Below, in pieces: positions 1 to 13,367 of a stretch of DNA of 64,000 nucleotides. The first letter of the stretch is position 1. Every line of letters begins with the position of its first letter. The DNA comes from Hypholoma sublateritium FD-334 SS-4 (Eukaryota > Basidiomycota > Agaricomycetes > Agaricales > Strophariaceae). The stretch spans positions 550,493 to 614,492 of the forward strand of contig KN817525.1 in the NCBI GenBank assembly GCA_000827495.1, written 5' to 3'. The position numbers were made by a program, and so were the translations under genes. The notes under the pieces were generated by a model. It was not told the origin of the DNA, did no database searches, and saw only the letters and a program-made list of their open reading frames with translations.

Positions 1-91
1 TCTTCTCGCACCCGTGCACACGGAGACTTCAAAGCTTCACCTACTGAGCGCTGAGCTGCTGGTATTCCCTCATATACACCAGTAGGTTATT

Positions 92-3000
92 ATGAGCGGC
101 GAGGAAGCTGCTGCCTCCTTATTTGGCTCGGAAGATTCGGGCTCTGACTTGTTTGCGACATTGGGCGCAGATACGACGTCACCATCGCTTTCTCAAGGCA
201 ACCTATTTCCTAACGAAACTTCTGCCCATGGCCCCCAGGCAAATACATACAACTTCCTGTCTGACACGCAAGACAGTCGCGAATATGCAACTGAATTCCC
301 TTCCTATCCCCCGGAGACACAAGCGCATGTCGATTATGATGCCGCCAGTTTCGTTCCGCACAACTCCACCAAGAACAATCAATGGGACGAATATGAGAAG
401 GACAATGCAGCGTCAGCATATACCGGTAAGTCTCGTAACCTCTTGTGTTATTGGTGACCAAAATTATTGCAGGAGTGTTGAATACCCAAGCGAATGATCC
501 TCAAGCGATCAATGTAGCCTATCCCAACTATGTGCCTGCTGCCCATTCAGCGGAGTCCTCCAGCTATTCGACATACGGCGCATATAATTTACCGGTTCAA
601 AGGCAGATTTCAGCTATACAACACTTGTCCTATGCGACCTCCAATCCTCCAGCTCCGGTACATTCGTATACTCCTCATAGTGTTTATGAACCTCCGTTAG
701 CCGCACATGCATCGTATACCTCTCATGGCCCACCTACCACAACGACCCAAAGTCATGCATCTTACGAACCGGCTGCTACTCAAGCAAAGTCCACGTACGG
801 AGCATATGACCCTCCGGCGCCGGCAAAACACACCAGTTATAGTGCCTATGATCCTCCGGTTCCCAAAGTTCCGCTTACGCACTCACACACGGGCACATAC
901 AACCCTCCGACTCCGGCATATGACACTCCTTACCCCAAACCTGAGCAGTCTTTCGCAGTGGATGCTGATATTTATTCTATCACCAAATCCAATCCTCAAC
1001 TCAATACACACCCTGGGCCAAACCCACCTTCCGTTGCCGCAAAGTCCGTGCTTACGCGACCCAAAGTCTCCAACGCTTATGATCCACCTTTCCCTGCTGC
1101 TTTACCCACACGTCGAACAAGTCGCACGGCTACACTATCCGTGCAACAAGCCTACGCGCAGTATCAAACGCCTACAGAGACTTATCATGGGCATAACAAG
1201 GAACCTCCGCCGTCCCAGTCAGCCAATCGTCCTATACACCCCAATTCTTCACCTGTGGAAACAAGCCCTTGGCGGCTTGGTAGGAATGAGAAATATGAGA
1301 AACATCGCGAGGATCAGTTCCCGATTGATCCAGAATCTGACTCGTCGTATTTTCCTCACTATGAAGACGCCTCGTCAGCTAATAGCTACATCAAGGATGA
1401 CGTCGTTGTGGACACTGGAGCACAATCACTGTCTTCCAATCATGTTCCAGAGGATACTACCTACCTTACACAAACGTCCAATGAGCTAACACCTGCAGTA
1501 GTATCGTCATATGCATCAGACAATGATCAGCAAGCACCTGCTAGTTGGATGCAACCTAAGCCAGCTTCACCTTTGACACCGTTGCCTTATTCACCTCTTC
1601 CGGAGAATTCGCAAGAATATGCAGGTGCTCATTTGCCACAAAACGAATCTGACAACAAGGTTCTCCCTCCAAGCTCATCCCCCCCAAAGTATGGCGCAAA
1701 AAAAGAATTCCCTCCAATCAGAGACATACATGACCCTTACGCCCCGAAAACTGCACACATTACCAATAATTATATCCCCAGGACCTCATCCCCATTGTCA
1801 CTCCATAACGGGCGCCAAAACGAGCCCAAAAAACCTGCTGGTAATTTGGGTGACCACCCCAATATCATGAGTATCACGAGTTCACCGCCTATCTCCAAAC
1901 TAGTTGGTTCTGGCAATCTCTATACGCCGTTGATTATACCCCACGATCACCAGGCCATTCCTCCGAATTCTCAGTGGCCAGAAACAAAGCTTGGTTTTCA
2001 GGAACTCACGGTCAAGACCACAACGGGGCAATATGCGCCGTCTCCATCACTCATTGGGGCCAATGATCCCTTGTCCAGAACATCCGCTCGTGCACCTGTC
2101 ATAACCTTTGGCTTCGGAGGGAAGATGGTGACCTGCTTCCATGGAATGCCAGGTCTGAATGCTGGCTTTGATGTTGCCTTCTCTTCGCGAACGACGTCTG
2201 AATTGAAGATCAGGGTCTTGCACAAGACTCTTCCCGAATCGGCACTCAATGCCGTGGAGTCATCGTATCCTGGTCCATTATTGGCAGATCCTGGGGCGAC
2301 ATCAATGAGTCTTGTAAGGCCCAATGTTGCAACTCAAATGAAAGCTAAGAAAACTTCAATACTCAACTACTTGACTGGTCGCGTCAGCGAAATACATCAA
2401 GGTCTGGGATATCTCTCGGGCGCGGAGAGGAAAACGGCGGAAGACAAGCTTATTCTTGTAAAACTTTTGAGCGTCATGGTAGAAAACGATGGCCGTCTGT
2501 GGGGAAGGTTTGTATTTGTGGTCTAAGCTCATCGGTTCATAACTCACTACTTTCACAGTACCCAATCGGAATTAGCAGTTCGCTCGACACTAGTGCCTAG
2601 GATTGAGGGGACGCCAATTATTCAAGATGCGGTAACAATACAAGGTCTTTTCTTCCCGTTGTATACACCCTATATTACCGTTGACTTATAGTGCCCTTCA
2701 CAGCATCCTTTAGGAACTCCGCACTAGATGAGGCGCCAATAAGCGTTTCAACACTCAGGTCCTCTGCTCTTGACAAAATCGAAGAGTTCCTACTTCGGGG
2801 TGATCGTCGTCAAGCATATCAGTATGCTGCAGAGGAAAAACTTTGGGCCCATGCGATGGTTATTTCCAGCAGTATTGACAAGGAATCTTGGAAGGAGGTC
2901 GTACACGATTTCTTGCGGACAGAATTGCCCGTGAAAGAGGAATTGGACAGTACCTCCCATCTATCTAATGGCCATATGTCGAACCCGAAGAATCGCGAAA

Positions 3001-5325
3001 GCTTAAGAGTTGCATATAGTTTGTTTTCGGGGCAGGGACCTGCTGCTGGTACGAAATATGTCGATTGTTCTGTTTCACTATGACTGAGGTTTTTTTTGCC
3101 GTAGTCCAGGAAATGGCCCCTCTTAGTTTGCTGCAGCGAGGCTTGGGACGCTTCCAGTCGCCGATGATACCCGCAGTAACCCCCCGCACTCCAAACTTTG
3201 CGCCAATACAGCCTGCCAACATGGGACCTACTATTCCACCTGCGTCGCTAGGAAAATGGGCAGAAACTGCTGCAATGATACTGTGCTCTCCTTTGACTGC
3301 AGAGGCATCGGCAGCCTTGACAGCACTTGGAGATCAATTACTTGCCAATAATTGGGTGGAAGCCGGGCACGTTTGGTTCGTCGTTTTTTCCTCCATACTA
3401 ACAGTGGACTCAATATATACAGTTATCTTCTGTCGCCACAAACATCGTTGATCGGCGGCTTGGGAAGTCAAGCTGCCAAAATCACTTTAGTTGGATCGAA
3501 AAATCCTGCAAACGTCATGAAGGATCCAGATGCATTGATATTTTCTGAGATCCTGGAGTATGCTCTATCGCTTGTTACCATCGCAAAGGGACAAGAACCA
3601 TTCCATGGGATTCCCCATCTTCAAGCATATCGGTTTATCAAAACGATTACTCTGGCTGAAGTCGGCGAAGTCCAACTTGCCAATAGGTAAGATTTTGTAT
3701 GCTGGTAAAGCACAAAGATATGCTGATAGATTGCTAGATACTGCGAAGCTATAACTACGTGCTTGAGCCAAACTTCGCCTTATACCAACTTGGCACTAGT
3801 GGATCAATTGCAGGGTCTACAACAACGCCTTTCAGGAATATACCCTGGGGACAAAAGCGGTTCGTGGATCGGAGGCAAGATCGGAAAACCAAGTCTAGAC
3901 TCGATTGGAGGGTGGCTAGAGGGACGATTCACGAAGTTGGTGACTGGCGAAAGCGAAGATGGTGCTTCAACGGGCAATCAAGCCAAAGCTATCGATCAAC
4001 CGTTCGCCGGACCATTTGCACATTACAGTAACATCTCTTCGACAACACCGTCTGCAAGATCATCTCCACAACCTCAGGCTCCATCAGCTACCTTCAGCAT
4101 GCCTCCCCCACCCCAGCGCACATCCTCTGCCATGGCCACAGCGACTTCCTATTCGCAGCAGATCCAAGTTGAAAGATCCTCTTCTGCCATGGATCATGTC
4201 CGACAAAGACCTACAGTCCACACGTATACGCAGAGCTCGAATCCCCTGTCTTCTTCCCAATCTTCGCCGACCACTAACTTGAACACTCAACCCCATATTT
4301 CGGACCCATATGCACCTAAAGGGCAAGATTCTGCCAGTCCGAATGACGAGCTTGAAACTCCTGTTCAAACATCTTGGTGGGGAGCGCACGCCGAGAACGG
4401 ATCGAATACTACTCCTACAGCTGCCACATTCATGCGAGTTGAGGAATCGTCCATCCAGGCCAGTGATGATGGTTTCATCTCTCTTATGGATAGCCATACG
4501 TTCTCCGTTGGCCCCTCCAAACAAACATCCAAGGCTGCTTCGCCTGCTCGTACTCTCGACGACCAGGATGATGATGATCTGGGTTTGGGAAATTCGAGGC
4601 CAAAGCCAAAACCTGAACAAGAAGAAAATGGCGCTGTGAAAGCGCAGTCTGCGTCTCCGTCAACTAACGCAGCGCCTGCTCCGGTGAATGGCGGTATGTT
4701 TTTTGTTATATGTCTATCAATCCATTATTTTTTGACATCCTTCTTTTGTAGCAACAACAACAGCAGCAGCAGCAGCACCCGCTTCTGGCGGATCATGGCT
4801 GGGGAGGTGGTTCAAGCGAAGTGAATCAACTGGACCTGGTCCCATCAAAGCCAGTCTTGGCGAAGAGTCTGCTTTCTATTACGACAAGGAACAAAAACGA
4901 TGGGTTAACCGCAAAGTAAGTTTGTCTTTGACCTTATCGATATCGTGAATAATTGTACTGATAAATTTTACTACCAGGCCGGAAGTGCTGAGGCTGAGAA
5001 ACCCGCCACTCCTCCACCTCCCCCTTCACGGGCACAGACTGCCTCTCCCGGGATGACGGGTTCGAAGCCAAGCCCCCCACCAGGCGGCGGTCCTCCTGTG
5101 CGCTCGGTATCTGCAATTGATTTAAGCGAACCACCGGTCAAGGCGCCAATGCGCATTCGCTCCAACCTCGCGCCGCCGATGGAATCTGCTCCCAGCACCC
5201 CTACAGGAACCAGAGTGAACCCCGTAGGAGGCCCACCTCCGCCTCGGCCCAAATCACAGGCGACGAAACGCAATGTTCGAAGCCGGTACGTTGATGTGTT
5301 GCAACAAGAAGGTGGCGGCGCGTAG
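92..5325 (+). CDS. SEC16: COPII coat assembly scaffold Sec16
   Basis: Peripheral ER protein that organises ER exit sites and scaffolds Sec13/Sec31 and Sec23/Sec24 during COPII budding. The ATG at 92 opens an acidic N-terminus (SLFGSEDSGSDLF), followed by a long Pro/Tyr-rich disordered region. In that region the motif YDPPxP or NPPTP recurs between about 600 and 1100. The central conserved domain starts near 2090 (VITFGFGGKMVTCF) and continues through the ALDKIEEFLLRGDRRQAYQY segment (about 2770-2840), which is the ACE1-type alpha-solenoid typical of Sec16. The C-terminal segment FYYDKEQKRWVNRK (about 4870-4915) is the usual Sec16 C-terminal motif. At least six short introns interrupt it, for example 426-471. 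One near 2646 seems to use donor G|GTCTTTTC, because only that choice keeps frame with the next exon. The stop is TAG at 5323. It converges on OST3. Confidence 0.93.
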
Positions 5326-5475
5326 AAGTTCAATTTGACACAGTTTGACCATGCCATAATTATTCCCGTATACTTATCAGTATGCCAACCACGGATCCGG
5401 AGTGATTCATATTCATGTAGCTATATAGAAGTCCATTGATTATTCAGTTCTATACACAATTCAAGATGCTATCTA

Positions 5476-6702
5476 TTACAAGAACAACTTGAATGGGTAA
5501 CCTGAATATAATCCAAAACATTAGGCAGGAAGCGAAGAAGAGTTTGTAGAAATACATACCTCGATTTTTCACTCTGAAGATGGAGATCAAAACGGAGTAA
5601 ATTATCATTATAACACCTGTCCACAAGTAGATCTGTAGGCGTTGCTTTTGCGGAGACGTTTGGAGTGGCACGACCAAAATAAGCATGAGGAAAGCGAAAG
5701 ACAGAAGGCCGTCTGATAAATACTAGTCAGTATCACGAAAGTTTGGATTCATGTCAGGGTACGTACAGATGAAGGCTATAACTTGTACTTCTTGACCAAA
5801 TTGATTCTGATACCCACCAGCAATCCAGTTTCCAGGACCACCGTTGTAAGGAGCATTTCGAATGCGAGTGAACATGTAGCCGGACGTCATGATCAGAGAT
5901 GTAATGACTGTAATGGTTGCCCAAGTCCACTTGCTCTGGATAATGGGGGCAATGAACCTGAGGAGGAGTAGCGATCCCAGAGCACCAATTCCGATAGTGA
6001 GCCAGCGAACCCAGTCAATGGGGTCTCTGTAGGGGACTGCTACCGGTGTGTATTTCGACAGAAACTCGGCGAGACGGGCTGCGTCGAAACCGCTGCGAAT
6101 ATAAAATGGTTAGAAAATCGGGCGGGAGACGACCTGTGACATACTCCGCGAAGTCGTATTTAACTGGAGAGACGTTGCCACTGGCGGGCTTTCGGTCACC
6201 TTCAGTCGCGGGATGATTGAAGACGACAGGAGCTGATGCAATGCCAAGCTGCGAGGCAATACCTATAAGATTAATGACCTATGGGATAAAACCTTGTGTG
6301 CCCACCTTTTGGAACACAGAGGGGCCATCATCAAAGTCTAACGTGCCAAAGAAATGTTGATTCTTATTCGCGGACGAGACATATGACCAGGCTTTGGCAA
6401 CAGCATTCCATGAAGGGTCGAATTCCCTGCAAATACTATATCTGAGCGGATGAACTAGATAATCATATGGAATGCTCTGACTTGCAAGGGTTACAGCGGC
6501 GCCTTGGATCGAGAGCGGTGAGCTGAACAGAGGCAGACCATTCACGTTTTGGAGAGGTCAAGAGGTCATATGTGGTAGCGTCGAGCTTGATGACCCCATT
6601 TCCAGCCGCAGCCAATTGCGCGAGTTGCTCTTGAGGAGAGGCGGCCAGGGAAGACGGAATAGCGAGGATGGCACAAAGGCCTGCAAAAAAGAAAGACTTC
6701 AT
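5476..6702 (-). CDS. OST3: Oligosaccharyltransferase gamma subunit Ost3/Ost6
   Basis: Accessory subunit of the ER oligosaccharyltransferase, which N-glycosylates nascent proteins. The protein starts with a clear signal peptide (MKSFFFAGLCAILAIPSSLA). A lumenal thioredoxin-like domain follows. Splicing near 6435-6475 builds CNPCKEFDPSW, so the redox CxxC motif is present. FFGTLDFDDGPSVFQK follows, which is characteristic of Ost3/Ost6. The C-terminal half carries hydrophobic membrane segments, ending with one around IYLWTGVIMIIYSVLIS. The last exon is tiny: after an intron it encodes YPFKLFL then TAA, and KNRGYPFKLFL is the family's usual cytosolic end. The start is set by the signal peptide. 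Five or six short introns. It is divergent from PIK1 with 158 bp between start codons. Ost3 and Ost6 cannot be told apart by eye. Confidence 0.92.
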
Positions 6703-6860
6703 GGTAGCCTAAGCGCCTTTGTAGACGACTTGGAACCGTATATTGGGATAGAAGTGGACGGACGTGTCACCAGCGCTTCGAGGGAAAGTAAATCACATGA
6801 CCATGCCTGGGTACCCGGCACATCGGAACTACAACGCGACGAGGTTGCACAGGAGATGTC
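6703..6860. promoter_or_regulatory. Shared divergent promoter, OST3 / PIK1
   Basis: This 158-bp gap separates the start codons of two divergent genes and must hold both 5' UTRs and core promoters. It contains a CT-rich stretch on the PIK1 side. No specific factor site can be assigned by eye. Confidence 0.5.
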
Positions 6861-9800
6861 ATGTCTTCTCATGCTCTCCTCCTCCGTCTGTTTCTCTCCT
6901 CCTCCTTCTTCTCCGTCCATGTGGCTCTCAAGTATCTTCTTCTATACTCCGACAACGTCGGGATCACCTACTACCTCACCAGGAGACTCAGGGAATTAGA
7001 TATCCACGAATTACGCGACGTCTGGGGTTTTATCTGGTAAATAACATGTAGCTGTCGTCAGGCCCGTATTTTGACGTCGCATCTCAGCCATCTCCTCGTT
7101 ACCAGACCTACAAAATCTCGTGCGCTGGAATGTTTTGTCATTGAAATTGCTCAGAGGTCTACCCACATCGGATTAATCGTGTGTCCCAATCACCTTAGCT
7201 GTAGTCCGACTTTCATTCACGAATGATATCAGACCCTGTGGTTTATGCAGGCCACCTTGAGTGATCTCTCAGCGAATCGAAGCTCCCCATCGTTTGTAAT
7301 ATGCCAACGTATCCTGCACAAATGTCATGAAATCGTGTTCGGAGACCAACTTCTCCCCTCAACTTCACCTTACTCCGGTTTCAATCTCCCTGCATATACG
7401 CGTCGTCGGAAGGTTAATCACCATGCCGAACCTATATTCGTGGGACTTGGTGTTCTTCTCGCCGGTACACCTGCTATGCCTCGACTTGCCGAGATTGTAG
7501 GTCAGGTCGCCATTGAGCAGGGACGGGTGGATGACGAGGGCGAGCCTTTGCGAGGATTCCAAACAAACACCGATGACTCTCCATACAGTCCCTCTCCTAC
7601 CCCATCACAGAATGACGACGTGTTCGATAACGATACTTCATCAAGCACAGAAGAGGAACCCTCTCCACTACCACCGCCAAAGACCGTGGAACCCGCCGGG
7701 ACCAAGCCACTTGCCCGAAGGCGTACTTTAGGCGCTCAGACACTCCCCGCACTACCACTTCACCTTCAAACTGTCCGCAAACCAAGGTTGTCTGAATCGG
7801 ATCCCCTGGGGCAGTCCGATGCCGAAAGCGCTGTCATGCCCTACCAATCGTCCCCCTCAATTGCCTCTGCGCGAACACCGCTACGAACTGCTGCTACTAA
7901 CCGGGCCGACGTGCTTCTGTCAAATTATGACCAACAGTCGCAAATGCACCTTCTGAGAGGGCACTATTACCTGTCTGAGGTTCGTCCATTCCTCATGCAC
8001 TCGCTCTACGGTTTTGAAATTCTACAAGGTTCAATTTCTGCTCAGTCTGGAGAATATTTGCAATCGACTTGTCGTTGTACCGAAGGCTGCACGAGTGTCA
8101 GCACTCCGGGCTGAACTAACAGCATTGAATCATAAGCTACCAGCTGAGGTGTGACCCCCCTGCTCGACTGACTTCAGCCAGACTCTGATATAAATTTCAA
8201 GGTATGTATGCCTATGTGGTGTACTTCCTCGGACAAGACTACTGGGCGTGATATCCCTGCTCCTCATCATCGAATAGTTCGGATTCCTCCTGGCGAAGCT
8301 GTCGTTCTCAATTCAGCCGAACGCGCGCCTTACTTGCTGCTTATCGAGATTCTGAACGACGACTTGGACTTTGATCCTGCCAAAAGGTCCAACAAAGATG
8401 TTTTGAGGAAGGTGGTGACAAAGGAAATTGAACAGCGAGGTGGCTGGTCGGACTTCGGCCTATCGTCCCGCAAAGATACAGTCATTGATCCGGATGCCTC
8501 ATTCCGGGCGCCTTTGACTTCCATGGCACTGTCGCTTTCGAATGGGCCAGATACAGCCACATCGTCGACAAACTCTTTCGTCGCCGACGATGAAGAAATA
8601 GATCTGGTGGAGCAGCTTTATGGAGACGACCCTCTCCTCCGATCGCGAGCGTTGGACATTGAAACATCCATTGTGTTACCACCTACCCCGAAGAACAGGG
8701 AACTGGACATGGTTACTTGGGCGCGCTCGTCACCTCACTTGAACCAGCAAGAAGACTCGAAAACAAGACAAACGCCATTAGCGCAGTCCTTTACACCACT
8801 CTCTATCAGCAGAGCAAACTCAGCATCTCCAGCACAATCCCAGATTTCCCACTCAGAAAGTGATGCGCATATGCTTTCACTGGACGAATATTCCGAACGA
8901 ATGCGAACTGCTGCTATAATGCTGGCCCAACTAAATGCTGATCAAGGTCGAGATCCGGCACCGTTGTCTGCTAAACCTAATGGAACCACTCGCACGGATA
9001 ACCTAGCTGACCGACCGGGTGCGTTACTTTGTCGCTGACCATCATAAATCACTATAGTTAAAATCGAGCATACAGGTAGACAAGGTAGTGCAAACGAGGT
9101 GTCTCAACCGATGCACAGCCGGATGAGATTACCCCGCGCAGAAGCTTCAGCAATTCGCGACCGTATTATGAAGGAAATGAATGCTTTGGAAGAAGAGCGG
9201 ATGGAGCGAATGAAAGGCAGCGAGATGGGCGCCATGATGGGAGGAAGCACCATAAGTGGTAGTAGCAAATCCGCTGAAGACGAGGGAATCATTCGCCGTG
9301 AGCTGAATAAGGTTGACCCGTCTGCGGTCGTGTTCAGTGAATCGTGGGCGGCGAAAAAGGTATGGTCATTTATGTTTGTTGGATGACCAGCGCTCATTTT
9401 TTCCTGGGGTAGAGCCGCATTCGGCACGGCTCCCCTTATGGTCATTTGGGTGGGTTTTTATTTGACTTGTTGCTGACCTGAATTTACGATGCTGGATCAT
9501 TTGTAGTCAACTGGGAATGTGTCTCGGTCATTGTTAAGACTGGCGGCGATTTGCGACAAGAACAACTAGCAGTGCAACTGATTCGCGAGTTTCAAGGCAT
9601 CTGGGCAGAGGAAAAGTGCTCTTGCTGGGTAAAATAGTACGTGCAAGCAACTTTCACTTTTGATGAGTCTCACTACAACTTTTCCAGCTTCCGTATACTG
9701 ATTACAGGCTCGCAATCGGGGTTGGTTGAAACCATTACGGATGCGGTTTCAATACATTCGATCAAGAAGGCAGAGTATGCGAAACGGCTAGCCAGTGGAA

Positions 9801-10672
9801 AACTTGGACATGTCACATTGATGGATCATTTCACATCCGTATGTATTGATTTTCTCTGCCCGCCGTATAGACCATCTGAAAGCACATGGGGTCTAGACAT
9901 ACGGAGACCCGTCCTCAGCCAAGTTTGTGAGAGCGCAGAAGAATTTTGCCAAATCGTTGGCAGGTAAGTCGACATCGTCTTTCCTTTACAAGCACTACCT
10001 TGATGATATGCATTACTCAGGTTATTCAATCGTAACTTACCTCCTGCAAATAAAGGATCGGCATAACGGAAACATTCTTATTGACCGGGATGGACACCTA
10101 ATCCATATCGATTTTGGATTCATCCTGAGCAATACACCCGGAAATATCGGCTTCGAAGCAGCTCCGTTCAAACTTCCTCCAGAATACGTGGAAGTTCTGG
10201 GAGGTACAACTGGCGCTGCTTTCCTTGAATTCAAGACTTTGTTCCGAGAGGGATTTGAGGTTGCACGGAAACATTGTGACAGGATAATAAGTGCGTGGCG
10301 TCTTATTTTTGCCTTCCTTGCGATTTGATTTAGCTGACTGGGATCAACAAGCTTTGGTTGAGCTCATGCAAAAAGGTGGGACCGACTGCATTCGCTCATA
10401 GATTCAGAACTGATTTCTCTGAATCTTGTAGACTCTACGCTACCGTGCTTTGCAGTATCTGGGAATCAAGCTGCAAACCAACTTCGAGATCGCTTCCAAC
10501 CAACGTTGACGCATGCATTGATTGGTGATCACATCAACAGACTTATCGACAGTTCCCTAGGATCGCATTGGACAAGGCTCTACGACTCGGTATGCCATCA
10601 ATTAGTTCACCGAAAGTCAGGTGCTAACACCGGACTTCGCAGTATCAATACTACTCGCAATCTATACTGTAA
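6861..10672 (+). CDS. PIK1: Phosphatidylinositol 4-kinase (PI4K III beta / Pik1 type)
   Basis: Makes PI4P at the Golgi, needed for trans-Golgi secretion. The first exon is short: ATG at 6861 gives an LLLRLF then VALKYLLLYSDNVGITYYL segment, the lipid-kinase-unique helical domain. An intron (about 7020-7090) follows, then HLLVTRPTKSRALECFVIEI. After a second intron, FMQATLSDLSANRSSPSF continues. The middle is disordered and Ser/Pro-rich (about 7540-9250). The catalytic domain runs from about 9520 (VIVKTGGDLRQEQLAVQLI), with GSQSGLVETI, the catalytic DRHNGNILID and the metal-binding IDFGFILSNTPG. The extreme C-terminus comes from a micro-exon after an intron at about 10591-10641, ending YQYYSQSIL then TAA at 10670. 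All kinase motifs look intact. It converges on the first GT15 gene. Confidence 0.94.
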
Positions 10673-10861
10673 TACACATCAATTGACTCACTTGGAAGGA
10701 ATCTGTCTGTCAAGCCAGAGAAAGCAATCCACATGTTTTATTACATGAAAGGATCAACAGATCCACTCAGTGACTCTGCAAAGGTAAATAATTAGAGGTC
10801 AGAATATATATTACACTACGGAGTCATTTTCTATAATGGCAAGCACAAAGATATGACCAGA

Positions 10862-12740
10862 TCACTCAAACATTTTGTCGTACTTGTTCAAACATGAGTA
10901 CCATTCATAGTCTGGGCGGACGACCGGGATCAGCATAGCGAAGAGCGATGGAGCTGGTTGCTACACTTACCAAAGTTTTGCGTTTCGTCACACCAGCACT
11001 TGCCTCGCTTATGCGATTCTCCTTGCGGGCAATGTTGGAAAGGCTCGTGGCGGTATCCGACATCGTTGAAGAAATGCTGAAACAGTCCACATGAGAAGGG
11101 AGGATCTCTCCGGCAGGTTAGTACTTACTATTTGGTCTTTCTTTGCAAAGAGGGCAGCACCGATACTATGGACAGGTGCATCACCCCAGCGCTGAAAAGA
11201 GCATATTGAAGTCTTGAGCTAGTGGAATATATTTGATGTAATACCTCGTAGTAGAATCCGCCCTTTTCATCGAGGAAGTCAAAGAACTTGGAATATGCTT
11301 CGCCCCTCCAAAGATCAAGATTTCCAATTTCAAAGTTACTCCAGACTATAAAAGCGTATTTAGAATCTACCAAGTTTAAATTGAGATATTAAACCAAACT
11401 CACAATGGCAACGGTTATACGTCTCGCCTCCGTCGTCCGAAATGAACTGCATAGCATTATCCGGTTCGACCAGGTCTGGGTATAGCTTGATGAATTCTGG
11501 GACAGATGTATTTATATTCAACTTAAAATAGAAACGGTGAAGAAGCCGACCTTTGACAGTTTTCCACAATGTCGGAATTGTAGCTTCATACTCAAATAGG
11601 GAAACAGTGAAGCCTGTTTTTTGCTTGGTCAAACACCTATATATGGAAGAACAGGTTTTTACTCACCGTACATCTTATTCTGGTCTTGCATGATCAAGAA
11701 GGGATCATAGTCAAGATCACAGAAGAATTTGACATCAGGCCTATATCACGATGCGTAAGATGAATATTTCCTGTTTGAACTTGAAATCAAGCCGACTTAC
11801 TCCACCCTATAGATAGGCCACTTTTAGGTTTCATAAAAGCAGGATCAATTGTCAGCACTCACCTCCAGTAGTATTGGAACGGCTTAAGAAGCTCGTGACG
11901 GTAAAAGAACTGTGGGCGTGTGTGCTGATTAATACTCCGGGAGTCAAGCATGGAAACCGTAGTGCACTGACGCCTGAATTGAAGCGACACATGTTGCGGT
12001 ATGGAACACTGCCTATGACATGAGGGATCTCAGACCTTGATACAAGAGAGGATGCCGTATGTTGGATACATACCGCCGTAGATGACGTTGTCCTTCACCA
12101 TCTGATTCCGCGACTCCGTCGCTTTAGCTTCATCAATGTGGTCTGGTTGCACCCAGTGTTCCTTAGGAATGAGACCATACTGCACTTGCGAGTCTGTTAG
12201 ATCTTCGACACGCCTGCAAAATGTTACTAGTTAGAAGAGTGAAATGTTTTTTCAGGTAGGCACACTTGCTTCTTAAAATTCTCTTCGAAGGGAACCTCGT
12301 TGAGGAAGACGTAAGGGTAGTGAAACTGCTTGTTGAAACGATCTTCGAGCTGCTTCATGCTGCTGACAACGCCGTTGAGGTCGCCATTCCGTGCTTGGAG
12401 GTAGATAAGCCGGTTGTATTCTCAGCATTAAGTGTACATACCAAGGATGACGATGGCAGCATTCGCTTTCCGGCCTTGACCAGAGGTTACGTTCAGAGGT
12501 GTGCGGTAGTCTTCAGAAACTGGAGTTTTGTAGGGAGCAGCGGTAGTGGCGGGCGATCCGACAACTTTGTTTTTGAGCTGCGAAAGGGATGTTGCGCGCC
12601 CATAGTTTTCATTAGAAAAGCTAACAATGTAGTGCAAACTAATCTGCAGACTCGGTCAGAGAAAAGACATAAAAAGTAGCTCAACGACGACATACAAGGA
12701 TGGCCAGCACAAGGAAAACATAACGCATAGGAGTGAGCAT
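10862..12740 (-). CDS. GT15 alpha-1,2-mannosyltransferase (Kre2/Ktr family), copy A
   Basis: Golgi type II membrane enzyme that adds alpha-1,2-mannose to O- and N-glycans from GDP-mannose. ATG at 12740 gives a short cytosolic end and a signal anchor (MRYVFLVLAIL continued by ISLHYIVSF across an intron). The lumenal domain shows the family motifs: [14 protein letters not shown] (metal/donor site), FTVSLFEYEATIPTLW with the conserved Glu, [32 protein letters not shown], and the Cys-rich end HCPQGESHKRGKCWCD. The last exon gives FDYEWYSCLNKYDKMFE with TGA at 10862. About ten short introns. Full length for GT15. Copy B lies directly downstream of its promoter in the same orientation. Confidence 0.93.
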
Positions 12741-13367
12741 ATTGCCTGAAAGTTCGCTTCAAAGCAATGCGATGCGGTGAAAATGGAGATGTCGAGGATA
12801 GCTCCTCGGGAACAAGGTGCGGGAGGAGCAGGCTGCAGAATAGGCGGCGGAAAGGATGAGGGAATCAAGGTGGAGTCCAGTGTTGGTCCAGTGTCCACCG
12901 TCGCACAGCCGCAAGGTCAAGTCAGGCCGCGCCGTCGGGTTCATTCTTTAACTACTAATTACGTAAGTGACGACGATGGCCCTATGACGATTCCGCTGCG
13001 CAGTGCCCACCCACATGGGTTGCACAGGTATTGCCGATTATCCCAAGATTTACCCAGGATCTTCCTGCACAACAGGCAGGCCTTTCGCTCTAGACCACAT
13101 ACCACTGTTCACCTAGGAGGCCTATTTATGCATGTGGAAATTGGAAAGAAACTCATGATTAAGTACCCGGATATCATGCAAGTATCAGAATTAGCTCTGG
13201 TTGAGCGCTGCCAAAAATACAAATCAGCAGCTAAGTGTAAATTCTAGTGTTATGGTATGTATGTACATGGGCATGTATAGGTACCGATTTTACAGCGTCT
13301 AACACAGGACGCAGAATAGATAGATAAATAGCATCCTCAGCAAGGTCCGACTGCAATATAAATATGT
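12741..13367. other. Intergenic region between the two GT15 genes
   Basis: 627 bp between the start of copy A and the stop of copy B. It must hold the promoter of copy A and the 3' end of copy B. Open frames crossing it show no recognisable protein. No repeat or RNA gene is evident. Confidence 0.4.
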
